This document shows, piece by piece, positions 11,266 to 20,395 of a DNA stretch of 33,668 nucleotides. The position numbers and the translations under genes were made by a program. Position 1 is the stretch's first letter; every line of letters starts with the position of its first letter. Source of the DNA: Isotricha intestinalis (Eukaryota > Ciliophora > Litostomatea > Vestibuliferida > Isotrichidae); the NCBI GenBank assembly GCA_023807065.1, contig JAJJLU010003748.1:1-33668 (forward strand). The letters are read 5' to 3'. The notes under the pieces are model-generated. The model was not told the DNA's origin and ran no database searches. It saw nothing but the letters and a program-made list of their open reading frames with translations.

Positions 11266-11975
11266 ATGAACACTCCCTTAAACACAGATTTCAACAAATC
11301 AGAATTAACAAGAGATTATGTAAAATGCAATTTATAATATATTATTTAAAAAATAAAAATAGAATCCAAAAACTAACTTTCTATCATCAAATATAGAATC
11401 CAATGAAAATTCTTTAAAAGAAACAATATGGGAATCCTTAAAAAGAGATTTAACAAGAATAATATTAAAAATGAAAGTAGTAGCAGTATTAACAAGTAAT
11501 GAAGAAAAACAAAAAGAATTACGTCAATGGGATTTATGGGGTCCATTTATAATATGTTTAATATTAGGAATAATATTATCGTTTACTTCAAAAAAAAGTT
11601 CTGGTTTAGTTTTTTCTACAATTTTTATTATAATTTGGATAGGAGGAATTATAATAACAATGAATTCTTCTTTATTAGGAGGAAAATTATCTTTATTACA
11701 ATGTATATGTTTATTAGGTTATTGCACTTTTCCTTGTGTTATTTCTGCTTTGTTAGTTAGAGTTATATTAAAGTTTCTTCCTGGAATTGGGAAATTAATT
11801 ATTGTTTGTATTTCTTTTTATTGGTCTACTAAAGGTATATTTATTTTATATTTTTTTTATTTTTTTAGCTTCTGTTTCTTTTATTAGTCAAAATATTGAA
11901 GAAAGAAAAAAAATTTTGGCTGTTTATCCTGTTATGCTTTATTTTCTTTATTTGAATTATTATGTTTTGGTGTAA
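11266..11975 (+). CDS. YIPF6/Yip1-family Golgi membrane protein, three exons
   Basis: Yip1-family proteins are five-helix Golgi/ER membrane proteins that bind Rab GTPases and act in vesicle traffic. The gene is read by joining 11266-11319, 11363-11834 and 11869-11975, giving 210 aa. The family hallmarks are present: a KETIWESLKRDL helix before the membrane region, DLWGP at residues 75-79, the TMNSSLLGG loop, GYCTFP at 137-142 and a late AVYPVMLYFLYL segment supplied by exon 3. The helices match YIPF6 in order, and the length equals the usual 200-240 aa. Without splicing, exon 2 would run into a Phe/Tyr-rich stop-terminated tail, and exon 1 would be lost. Both splice junctions restore the frame and family similarity. 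The assignment to YIPF6 rather than another Yip1 member rests on motif recall. Confidence 0.88.
11320..11362 (+). other. Intron 1 of the YIPF6-like gene (43 nt)
   Basis: GTAAAA at the 5' end and AATAG at the 3' end, phase 0. It contains in-frame stops and joins Asp-Tyr of exon 1 to Asn-Pro-Lys of exon 2. Confidence 0.7.
11835..11868 (+). other. Intron 2 of the YIPF6-like gene (34 nt)
   Basis: GTATAT at the 5' end, then a T-rich tract ending TTTTTAG, phase 1. Removing it turns the frame into Trp-Ser-Thr-Lys-Ala-Ser-Val and restores the conserved C-terminal segment of the family, which is strong internal proof of splicing. Confidence 0.88.
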
Positions 11976-12571
11976 ATTTTTTAATTTTTTTTATTTTTTT
12001 TTTAAATTTAAAGTTTGAAGAAATAATAAAATAAAAAAGGAAAAGAATAAAAAGAATAAGCAGTTAATATAAAAAAAAAATAAAAAAAAATCTCAAAATT
12101 TTTGAAAAGATGTAAACTATTATAAAAATGAAATATAAAAAAAGAATGATATTTAATCAACAAGTAAATTATAAGAGATTTATCAAAACCTATAAAATTA
12201 ATAGATAATTTATTTATTGAGTAATATCAAACTAAAAATATTACAGGAAAATAATCCATATATTACTTGTAGTTAAAGGAATTATAAATATTTTTATGAT
12301 AGTTAATTATATATAATATAAAATTAAATAATATTTATAATATTTCATTAAATTGTGTTTTTATTTAAATGTTAACATGAATATTTATTAAAATTATTAT
12401 TTTTCATTCTTGATTATGTGAATTAGAAATACTTATATTTCTAATAAAGATATATAAAAAAGTCTTAAAGAATTAGAAAATAAATTAAATATATAAATAA
12501 AAAAGACAATATAAAAAAAAAGAATAAAAACCAATAATAATTTATTTATATTAAATAATAAATTAAATATT
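11976..12571. other. Convergent intergenic stretch
   Basis: This lies between the YIPF6-like gene and the membrane protein on the other strand. A frame at about 12153-12290 reads like protein if TAA/TAG are read through, but its stop density equals the chance value. A perfect 10-bp hairpin at 12422-12445 is also within chance. Confidence 0.5.
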
Positions 12572-13420
12572 TTATATATTTATTTCATTTTTAATTTTAT
12601 TTTCATTATTATCATTATTATTATTTACATTATCATTAAAAGGATTTTCACTATTTTCAGTATTTCTTTGAGAATCATTATTAGAAGTATTTGTATTTTT
12701 TGTAATTCTTTTAGCAATATTATTAAATCCAGTGGCAATTCCAACTCTTAATTGAGCAAAAAAACCAACTAAAGCTTTTTTAATTGTTTCATTTTCTTTT
12801 TGAGCAAAAGAATATTTAAAAGAACTAAAAAATGAAAAATAAATAAAATCAATAAATATAAATATAATATCACAAAATATTAAAATATAAAATTTTTGTT
12901 CTTTTCCTCTTTCTCCAAAATCAGGAGAAATAACACAAAATAAAACACAATCAAAAGTAATACAAATAGTATTTAAAATGAAATAAAAAGCTAATAATTT
13001 TTTAATAAAATTTTGTTTAGTTTTAATAAAAGAAATAAATTCAGATTTAATATTTTCTTCAAGTTTATTTAAATCATCTTCAAAATTTATTTTATTTAAA
13101 ATTTCATGAGTTTTTGGTAAATTTTTTAATATTAAAAAACCATTAATTGCTTTTGGAATATGTGGTAAAAAAAACCAAACTTTTTTCATATCTTTTGTTG
13201 AAGAAAAAAATAATATAATTGATAGAAAAAAAATAAAAATTTCAAGTATACTATACCAAAATAAGTATCCTTGAAGTGTTTGAAATTTCATTTCTATTTT
13301 AGTCATTATATTTATAAATGTAACTGTTTCTATTTTTCCTTGATTTGAATTTTTATTTTTTAAATAAAGTTTATTATCTTGATTCACTTTACTATTATTT
13401 AAATTTATTGTTTCTTCCAT
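12572..13420 (-). CDS. Four-helix membrane protein of unknown function (282 aa)
   Basis: I do not recognise the family. A polar N-terminus of about 45 residues is followed by hydrophobic segments at about 52-72, 81-100 (weaker), 141-164 and 177-199. A charged, probably cytosolic loop (101-140, Glu/Lys rich and helical) lies between the second and third. After the last helix there is an amphipathic stretch ending near Lys-Arg-Ile-Thr-Lys and then an Asn/Asp-rich disordered tail of about 45 residues. There is no signal peptide. The gene diverges from the 1,649-aa gene, with 158 nt between start codons. The layout resembles the four-helix protein at 29262-29924, but I see no sequence similarity between them. 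Confidence 0.8.
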   Translation of the reverse strand: MEETINLNNSKVNQDNKLYLKNKNSNQGKIETVTFINIMTKIEMKFQTLQGYLFWYSILEIFIFFLSIILFFSSTKDMKKVWFFLPHIPKAINGFLILKNLPKTHEILNKINFEDDLNKLEENIKSEFISFIKTKQNFIKKLLAFYFILNTICITFDCVLFCVISPDFGERGKEQKFYILIFCDIIFIFIDFIYFSFFSSFKYSFAQKENETIKKALVGFFAQLRVGIATGFNNIAKRITKNTNTSNNDSQRNTENSENPFNDNVNNNNDNNENKIKNEINI

Positions 13421-13578
13421 TGAAAAAAATCGAAAGTATTATTTTTTAAATTTGGAATAAAAATTTTATTTTTTTTTTTTAAAATAATATTATTTTTTTT
13501 CTAATTTTTGAATTAATTAAATATATAAATTAAATTTTTAAATTTTAATAAAAAAAATTTAACTAAAAAATTACTGAA
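13421..13578. promoter_or_regulatory. Divergent promoter region
   Basis: These 158 nt separate two start codons in opposite directions and so must hold both promoters. Only A and T tracts are visible, with no recognisable element. Confidence 0.4.
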
Positions 13579-16500
13579 ATGATAATAAATTTATCAAATA
13601 CTGATTTTGAAAGGAATGATACATTAGAATCAAATTTAAACGTTTCAACACACTCAAATCATATTTCCTTTAGTAACCATAAAGAAATAATTCAATTAAA
13701 AAATGAAATAAAATCAAAAGGAGTATTAATAAATCATCTTCGTTTTGCAGTTTTAACTGATTTTAGAATTTTAATCTATGCTGATAAAAACACTTTTCTC
13801 AAAAAGAAAAAGCCCAAAAATAATTTTAATTTATTTGAACATGATTTTGAAGTTGAAGGAAAAATATTTAAAATAATTAGAAATAAAATCACTTTAAAAA
13901 ATTATTTTTTTAGTTCTGTAGAAATTGCAATTTTTTGGTGGGAATCTATTAATAAAATTAAATTTGGAGAAAAAATAAATATATCAGGAAGTCAAGTTAT
14001 TGTTTATGATTCAATGATGGATACAACAAATAATATGAATATTTCAACAATTCAAAAAGAAAACATTAAAAACATTACAGAAATTAATGAAGAAAATATT
14101 ATAAATAATATCACTGAAAAAACAATAAAAAATAAAACTAATTCAAATGGGAATATTATTAATAAAGATGTTTTAACTGAAAAAAGTTATCAATATGACA
14201 ATCAATCAAATGGTAATATTGTTCATAATATTATTAATGAAACAATAATAAATGAATATATCATTAGAAAAAAAAGAAAAAAAGATTCATCTCAATCTTG
14301 TATATTAAATAATGAAGAAAATAATGATATGAGGAAAAGTATTTTAAATGGAAATGTAAATGAAATTCATAATAAATCCTTATACACAAATAAAAATTAT
14401 AGAGGTAAAAATTATATTTCAAAAACTGTTTCACCAAATAGATTAAATAAAACTAAAACAAATAAAAAGGTTCATATTGAAGAAGATAATAATAGAAATT
14501 ATTTTTTTGATGTTAATAATGGACAAATTGAAGAAATATATAAAAATGAAACTAAAAAATATAATGTTGGATATCCTGAACTTAAAAAAAAGGAAGAATC
14601 TATAAATGAAAATAATAGTTTTCTTAGTAATATTAGTGAAATTCCTTTTATTACTCCCGAAACTTCTTATTATAATAAACATAATATTCCTAATAAAACA
14701 GATTTAAAAGTAAAAATAAATAAATATGAAAATAGAACAAATGATTCATATTGTAATGATTCAGAAAATTTGAAAGCACTTAAAAATGAATTAAATAAAA
14801 ATAATTTAAATCAATTTAAAAATAATGAAACAGTGAAAGGTAAAAATGTTGTTTTAAAAAATTTAAAGGATGAAGATAATGAACCTTTAATAATTAGCAA
14901 TAAACCAACCTATTTAAATAATTTCTTAAATGGAAATGTAAATAATAATTTAAAAGTAAATAACATTAATGATGAAGATAATAATAAAGAAAGAAATTAC
15001 ACAGATTATCAGAAAATGCCTATGAAAAGTACATTAATTAATATTATTACAACAAATAAACTTACAAAGAAAAAATACAAAAATAATACAAATTTATATC
15101 TTAATCCTAACGATGAAACAAAAATAATTGACAATAATAATTCAATAATAGAAGAAAAGAGCAATAATGAAAGAAATAATGACAGTAATTTAAATTATTA
15201 CAAAAAGCAAAGTAATCAAATTTTAAATGAAAATCAATATAATGAACACACAAACAATGAAAATGAAAATAATGAAAATAATTTTAATTTAACTAATCAT
15301 TCAAATATATTTATTGATAAAATAAATTCAAATGATGGGGGATTTTATAATGAAACTGATGAAGAAAATACTATTTATAATAATAATTTAGACTCTTCAA
15401 ATATTAGTAATGATGAAGATAATAATAAAAATAATCCCAAAAATGAAAATATAATACAAAATAATACATTTAAAAATCATAATAATGTTAAAGATGAAAA
15501 TAGTTCAATTATTTCAAACACAATACAGCAAATCTATGATACTTATTCTGAATATGAAATCAAAACATTAAAAGCTAATTTAAATGCCTCAAATCAAAAT
15601 ACAAATATAGAAAATATAAACAATTATAATAATAATAATTCAAAATTCAATAGTGAAAATAATAATGAAAATTCAATGCATTATATTGATAATATTAAAT
15701 CATATATAAATAAAACTAATAATACTAATAATTCATATTCTAATGTTGCTCAATATGATAATTCTAAATTAAATTCATATCAAAATATTAATTTGGATTT
15801 ATCAGAAAATAATACTTCGAAAATAAACATTTCTCAATGCAATAAATCAAAAAAAGTAATATCGAATAAAAATTCTAATAACTTAGATAATAATAATAAT
15901 AATTATATTTTAGAAAATATTTTTAATATCTCAGATGATTCTCAATTAAATTCTTCAAGGAATAATGTAAATAAAAACCAAAAAATAAGTAATAGTTTAA
16001 AGACCAATAATAATGAAGATAATATGAAAATTTGTGATACATGTAATTATAATCCAATTCAATCTAAAATGTCCACTTATGAAAATAAAAATAATTCAAA
16101 TATAACAATTAATAATAATTCTAATTTTATTTCTAATGATAATCAATTTATTGAATCAAATCCTAATATAAACAATAGTAATAAATTCAATAATTCTTAT
16201 TTAAATAGTAATAATAATCAATTAAATATTTCAACTATAAATATAAGTAATTATAGTCAAGTCACATATTCAAATAATAATCAAAATAATACTCTTAACC
16301 AAAATGAAGATTTTAATAATCAGAACAATAATTCTATAAAATTAAATAATAGTCGATATATTAATTCTAATAATAATATAACAGAAAATACAAATAATTT
16401 AAATCTAAATCATAATGAATTAAGTAATACCTTAAATGATTGTACATTAGAAATTGTAAATGAAAAAAAGAGTAATTCTAATAATTTAAAAAAAAATAAT

Positions 16501-18528
16501 GAAATAAATAATTCAATTTCGAATGACAATGGTTTAAATCAAAAGAAAAATAAATTTAATAATTCTAATTTAAATGAGAAAGAATTAAATCATAAAGAAT
16601 TTAGTTTAAATAATAAGGATATTAAAAATTCTAATATAAAAAACGGTAATTATTATAATATAAAGAATAATGATATAAATAATTCAAATAATAATGTAAA
16701 TAATAATTCAAATTTAAATAATAATGGTTTTAGTCGAAATAATAATGTAACAAATTATACTAATCTGACTAATAATTTAAATAATAATGCTATTAACAAA
16801 TCGAATGAACAAGAAAATTCAAAGAATAATTTACTTTTAAATGATAAAGATTTTGTATCCAATAGCAATGAATTAAATAATTCAATTTTAAAAAAGAATC
16901 CATCCAACAAAAAGAAAGAAGAATATAATAATTTAAAAACAAATAGTTACAAATCAAATAATACAAAATACAATGAATTAAATAATGAATCTAATGAATC
17001 AAATCATTCAAATACAAATAATAATAAAAATAAATTTGGTGTTTTAAATTCAAATATACAATTTAATAATTTAGAATTAAGGAATAATGAAGTTAAGAAT
17101 TCAAATAATTCAAATCCAAATCTTAAAAAATTAAAAAAAAATAATAATGAAATCCAAATTTCTGATTCCAATCATAAGAATTTAAATTTAAATCCAAATA
17201 ATGTGTCTAATAATTCTAATATAAAATCAAACAATGATACATTAAATCATAATCAATTCAATAATTTAAGCCCTAAAATTAATAATAATATTCAAACCGA
17301 TGTTTCAAATTCTAATACGAACAATAATATCTCTATTTCAAATAAAAATAAGAAAATAAATTATTCAAAGACTATGAGTAATGATCACATCAACAATAAT
17401 AATTTATGTCTTAATGAAATAAATTGTAATCCTTTAAAAAAAAAAGAATCTATTGATGATAAAATGAATGACAATAATTTAGAATTAAATATTAGTGAAA
17501 TAAAAGACACTCGTAAAATTAATGAAAATGACTATAGAGGAAAAGAAAATAAAAATATTAATTTAAAAACTTTCAATAATTCTGATATAAAAATAAATAT
17601 TTCTTCAACTTCAAATAACTCAAGAATAAATAATTATTCAGATTTTTATTTTAAAGATAATAATATTAATAAAGACAAAGTTATTACAATTGATAATAAT
17701 AATAATTGTCCTTTCTTAGATGATAATTTAGGAAATAATAATAATAAAAGAAAATTCAATACTGATTATAGTAATTTGAATTCTCTTAAAAATAATTATA
17801 ATTTTCAAAATAAAAACATAAAAACAGATAATTACATAAATTCAAGAAATATTAATAATATCACTACAGATACTATAAATAATTCAAAAATAACAATAAA
17901 AACTGAAAATATTAAAATTAAAGAAATGGAATTAATAGATAATAACAATAATAAATATATTAATTTAAATTCAGAAAATTCAAAAAAAATAATTAAACAT
18001 AAAAGAAGTAAATCAAATATTACAGAAAATAAAAGATATGTTTTTTTAGAAAATGAATATGTTTTTAAAAAAGAAGATTATATTCAAGAAAAGAAAAAAC
18101 CTTCAAAATTAATTGAAGAATTATTAGAAAATAGATATTCAATTGATATGTTAATTTTTAGTGTTAAAGAAAAAACAAAAAATTCCACTTTTATCACAAG
18201 ATTGAATTATAATTTAAAAATAATATTATCCTGCCGTTCTTATAATTTAATAATTTTAAATTCTTTATTTAAATCTTTTCCTCAAATTTATAAAAATAGA
18301 TTAATGAAAGAAGATTTAAAAAATTATATTTTTGAAGATGATAAAAATGGATCTTTAATTAATAAAAAAATTAGAAATTTAATTCTTAATGATATTATTT
18401 TAATAAAAGATTTATTTAATTCTTACTATGAAGAAATTAATTTTTCTATGAAAAGTAATATTTTTATAGAAAATTTTAACAACTTTAATTTTGAAATGGA
18501 TAAAATTTCAGGGTTAATTAAAGTATAA
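13579..18528 (+). CDS. Giant Asn-rich protein with PH-like N-terminal region (1,649 aa)
   Basis: Three regions can be told apart. Residues about 40-127 are of normal complexity and follow a PH-like pattern: strands such as HLRFAVLTDFRILIYADKN and KIFKIIRNKITLKNYF, then a final helix with a Trp pair (FWWESINKI). PH domains bind phosphoinositides or proteins, so membrane or cytoskeletal anchoring is conceivable. Residues about 140-1470 are low complexity, dominated by Asn with Ser, Lys, Ile and Asp, and hold runs of up to five Asn. Residues about 1480-1649 are again complex, helical and Lys/Leu/Ile rich, starting near KRSKSNITENKRYVFLENEY. The frame is open for 4.95 kb with no nonsense codon, although CAA (Gln) and AAT (Asn) are common. 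This shows that TAA is not a Gln codon here. The function is unknown and the PH call is tentative. Confidence 0.85.
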   Translation: MIINLSNTDFERNDTLESNLNVSTHSNHISFSNHKEIIQLKNEIKSKGVLINHLRFAVLTDFRILIYADKNTFLKKKKPKNNFNLFEHDFEVEGKIFKIIRNKITLKNYFFSSVEIAIFWWESINKIKFGEKINISGSQVIVYDSMMDTTNNMNISTIQKENIKNITEINEENIINNITEKTIKNKTNSNGNIINKDVLTEKSYQYDNQSNGNIVHNIINETIINEYIIRKKRKKDSSQSCILNNEENNDMRKSILNGNVNEIHNKSLYTNKNYRGKNYISKTVSPNRLNKTKTNKKVHIEEDNNRNYFFDVNNGQIEEIYKNETKKYNVGYPELKKKEESINENNSFLSNISEIPFITPETSYYNKHNIPNKTDLKVKINKYENRTNDSYCNDSENLKALKNELNKNNLNQFKNNETVKGKNVVLKNLKDEDNEPLIISNKPTYLNNFLNGNVNNNLKVNNINDEDNNKERNYTDYQKMPMKSTLINIITTNKLTKKKYKNNTNLYLNPNDETKIIDNNNSIIEEKSNNERNNDSNLNYYKKQSNQILNENQYNEHTNNENENNENNFNLTNHSNIFIDKINSNDGGFYNETDEENTIYNNNLDSSNISNDEDNNKNNPKNENIIQNNTFKNHNNVKDENSSIISNTIQQIYDTYSEYEIKTLKANLNASNQNTNIENINNYNNNNSKFNSENNNENSMHYIDNIKSYINKTNNTNNSYSNVAQYDNSKLNSYQNINLDLSENNTSKINISQCNKSKKVISNKNSNNLDNNNNNYILENIFNISDDSQLNSSRNNVNKNQKISNSLKTNNNEDNMKICDTCNYNPIQSKMSTYENKNNSNITINNNSNFISNDNQFIESNPNINNSNKFNNSYLNSNNNQLNISTINISNYSQVTYSNNNQNNTLNQNEDFNNQNNNSIKLNNSRYINSNNNITENTNNLNLNHNELSNTLNDCTLEIVNEKKSNSNNLKKNNEINNSISNDNGLNQKKNKFNNSNLNEKELNHKEFSLNNKDIKNSNIKNGNYYNIKNNDINNSNNNVNNNSNLNNNGFSRNNNVTNYTNLTNNLNNNAINKSNEQENSKNNLLLNDKDFVSNSNELNNSILKKNPSNKKKEEYNNLKTNSYKSNNTKYNELNNESNESNHSNTNNNKNKFGVLNSNIQFNNLELRNNEVKNSNNSNPNLKKLKKNNNEIQISDSNHKNLNLNPNNVSNNSNIKSNNDTLNHNQFNNLSPKINNNIQTDVSNSNTNNNISISNKNKKINYSKTMSNDHINNNNLCLNEINCNPLKKKESIDDKMNDNNLELNISEIKDTRKINENDYRGKENKNINLKTFNNSDIKINISSTSNNSRINNYSDFYFKDNNINKDKVITIDNNNNCPFLDDNLGNNNNKRKFNTDYSNLNSLKNNYNFQNKNIKTDNYINSRNINNITTDTINNSKITIKTENIKIKEMELIDNNNNKYINLNSENSKKIIKHKRSKSNITENKRYVFLENEYVFKKEDYIQEKKKPSKLIEELLENRYSIDMLIFSVKEKTKNSTFITRLNYNLKIILSCRSYNLIILNSLFKSFPQIYKNRLMKEDLKNYIFEDDKNGSLINKKIRNLILNDIILIKDLFNSYYEEINFSMKSNIFIENFNNFNFEMDKISGLIKV

Positions 18529-18865
18529 TGTTTAAATTCAAATATATAAATAAATATATATTTTTGTTAAAACTAATTTCATTTTATAATTTTTCGATTT
18601 AAATATTTAAAAAAAGTTTAAAAATTAAGATTATATTATAATTTAGATTTAATTATAATCAATTAAACTCTAAAAAATATATGTTGATGTTATTATAAAG
18701 ATATTTTTAATTAAAAAATATTATTTTTATAAAAAATTTTATAATGTTTTTCTTTAAAAAGAAAAGATTTATTATTATTCTAAATATAAATAATGAAATT
18801 AAATAAATATATATATTTTTATCAATTTTTTGTATTCGACAAAAAAATAAAATAAAAGTTTTAAG
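18529..18865. other. Intergenic, no feature seen
   Basis: AT-rich spacer between two same-strand genes, with stops in all frames. It presumably holds the terminator of one gene and the promoter of the next. Confidence 0.5.
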
Positions 18866-20224
18866 ATGAGACATGGTAAAAAAACACAATTATCAACCTT
18901 AAAAATAATATCAGAATATGCAGAAAAAATAATATTATATATGAAAGAGAATAAATCTTTAAAAACTCAATTAAATGATTTAAAAATAACACTATCAATA
19001 AATAAAGAAATGTTAAACACCCAAATAAAAAATTTATCAACAAATCCTGAAGCAAAAAACCAAATTGCACAAATTTTAGCCTCTCTTCAAAATGAAAACA
19101 TACAAATCACAAATAGAAATATGAAATTATATGATGAAAATTTAAATTTAGAAAAACAATTATATAAAAGTCAACAAGATTTAAATGAAAAAATAGAGAG
19201 TTATGAAAATAAAATTAAAGAATTAAATGACCAAAACTTTATTTTTACTAATCAAATAATTCAAAAAGAAAATGAAATTAAAGTATATAAAAAAGAATTA
19301 TCAAAATTAAATAAAGATGAATATAATCAAGAAATATATATATATACAACACCAGATCAATTTAACTTAGAATTAAATAATGAATTATATGAAGCAAGGG
19401 AAATAATAAAAAAATATTCTCATTTATTTAATGATGCAAAAAAAGTTATAAATGAATTAAATGTAAAAATAATGATATTAAAAGAAATAATAGATGATAT
19501 TAAAAAAGGAAAAAGAATAAAAAAAAATTTAGAGAATATAGCAAATTTTGGATATATATTAACAGAAGATTCAAATGAATCTCAAGATAATTTTAAAAGT
19601 TTTTATGAAGATGATAATGATAATTTTATTGATCAATTGGGTAAGGATGATGATAATAATTTTTGTTGTGATTCTCCTTTAGTTCAATTTCCTAATAAAA
19701 TTAAACAAAAAAGATATTTAACTACTACTACTTCAATTAATAATGAAATATTAGTTCCTAAATTAGATTTAAGTGCAATTATTAAGAAATATAAACCAAT
19801 TGATAGAAAAGATTTTGAAAAAAAAGAAAATTTAAATTTCCCTTCTATTCATAATATTCTTGATGATAGAGATTATATAGATAAATTGAATTTTAAATTA
19901 AAATATTATAAAAATATTTTGAAGAAATATAAACAAAAATTAAGAGAACAAAAACAAATTAATTCTATGTTAAAAAAACAATGTATGAAATATTTTATAA
20001 ATTTAAATACTCCAAATTGTTCTACTTCAGATTCTAAAATAAAAATATTTACAAATTCAAATGAAACAAAATATAATATATTAAATGAGTCTTCAATGGA
20101 TAATAATATTAATTGTTCAATAGAAAGTGAAATTAATGAAAATGAATTAAATATTATAATCAATGAAGTTAATAAAGAAGCAATTGGAATGCTTGGAGAA
20201 TCAAATAGTTTTTATAACAAATAA
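18866..20224 (+). CDS. Coiled-coil protein of unknown function (452 aa)
   Basis: Residues about 10-160 form a long, nearly continuous coiled coil (heptad-like Leu/Ile spacing with Lys, Glu and Asn), and a second helical block spans about 180-220. An acidic, Asp/Asn-rich linker follows at 230-265, containing a Cys-Cys pair. A third coiled coil lies at about 335-370 (KLKYYKNILKKYKQKLREQ), and the C-terminus is a Ser/Asn/Glu-rich tail. No membrane segment is present. The start ATG at 18866 is the first in this frame after the spacer, and TAA ends the gene with further in-frame TAA codons behind it. The architecture suits a cytoskeletal or centriolar scaffold, but I cannot name a family. Confidence 0.83.
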   Translation: MRHGKKTQLSTLKIISEYAEKIILYMKENKSLKTQLNDLKITLSINKEMLNTQIKNLSTNPEAKNQIAQILASLQNENIQITNRNMKLYDENLNLEKQLYKSQQDLNEKIESYENKIKELNDQNFIFTNQIIQKENEIKVYKKELSKLNKDEYNQEIYIYTTPDQFNLELNNELYEAREIIKKYSHLFNDAKKVINELNVKIMILKEIIDDIKKGKRIKKNLENIANFGYILTEDSNESQDNFKSFYEDDNDNFIDQLGKDDDNNFCCDSPLVQFPNKIKQKRYLTTTTSINNEILVPKLDLSAIIKKYKPIDRKDFEKKENLNFPSIHNILDDRDYIDKLNFKLKYYKNILKKYKQKLREQKQINSMLKKQCMKYFINLNTPNCSTSDSKIKIFTNSNETKYNILNESSMDNNINCSIESEINENELNIIINEVNKEAIGMLGESNSFYNK

Positions 20225-20395
20225 ATGAAAAAATTTTATTAATTTTTTTCGTAAATTAATAGAAAGTTGTTAAATTAAATAATATTTAATATATAAATTT
20301 GTTAATTAACTGTTTTATAAAATATTTTTTAATTATAAAAAAATATATTGGAAACAATTTATTTTTTTAAATACTTTTTTACATTTATAATTATA

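Noticed and set aside
11471..11887. 138-aa unspliced protein as the whole YIPF6-like gene
   Set aside because: It lacks the conserved N-terminal helix and replaces the C-terminal segment with a Phe/Tyr-rich tail that is intron sequence; splicing restores both.
12153..12290. Frame that reads like protein if TAA/TAG are taken as Gln
   Set aside because: It holds about one stop per seven codons, at or above the chance rate, so it gives no evidence of coding.
12422..12445. Perfect 10-bp hairpin with a 4-nt loop
   Set aside because: A handful of these are expected by chance in the window, and no T tract or gene end makes it a terminator.
8476..18528. Ciliate-type code with TAA/TAG as Gln, or TGA as Trp
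   Set aside because: Intact genes use CAA and TGG freely, contain no internal TAA, TAG or TGA over thousands of codons, and end in TAA, so the standard code fits.
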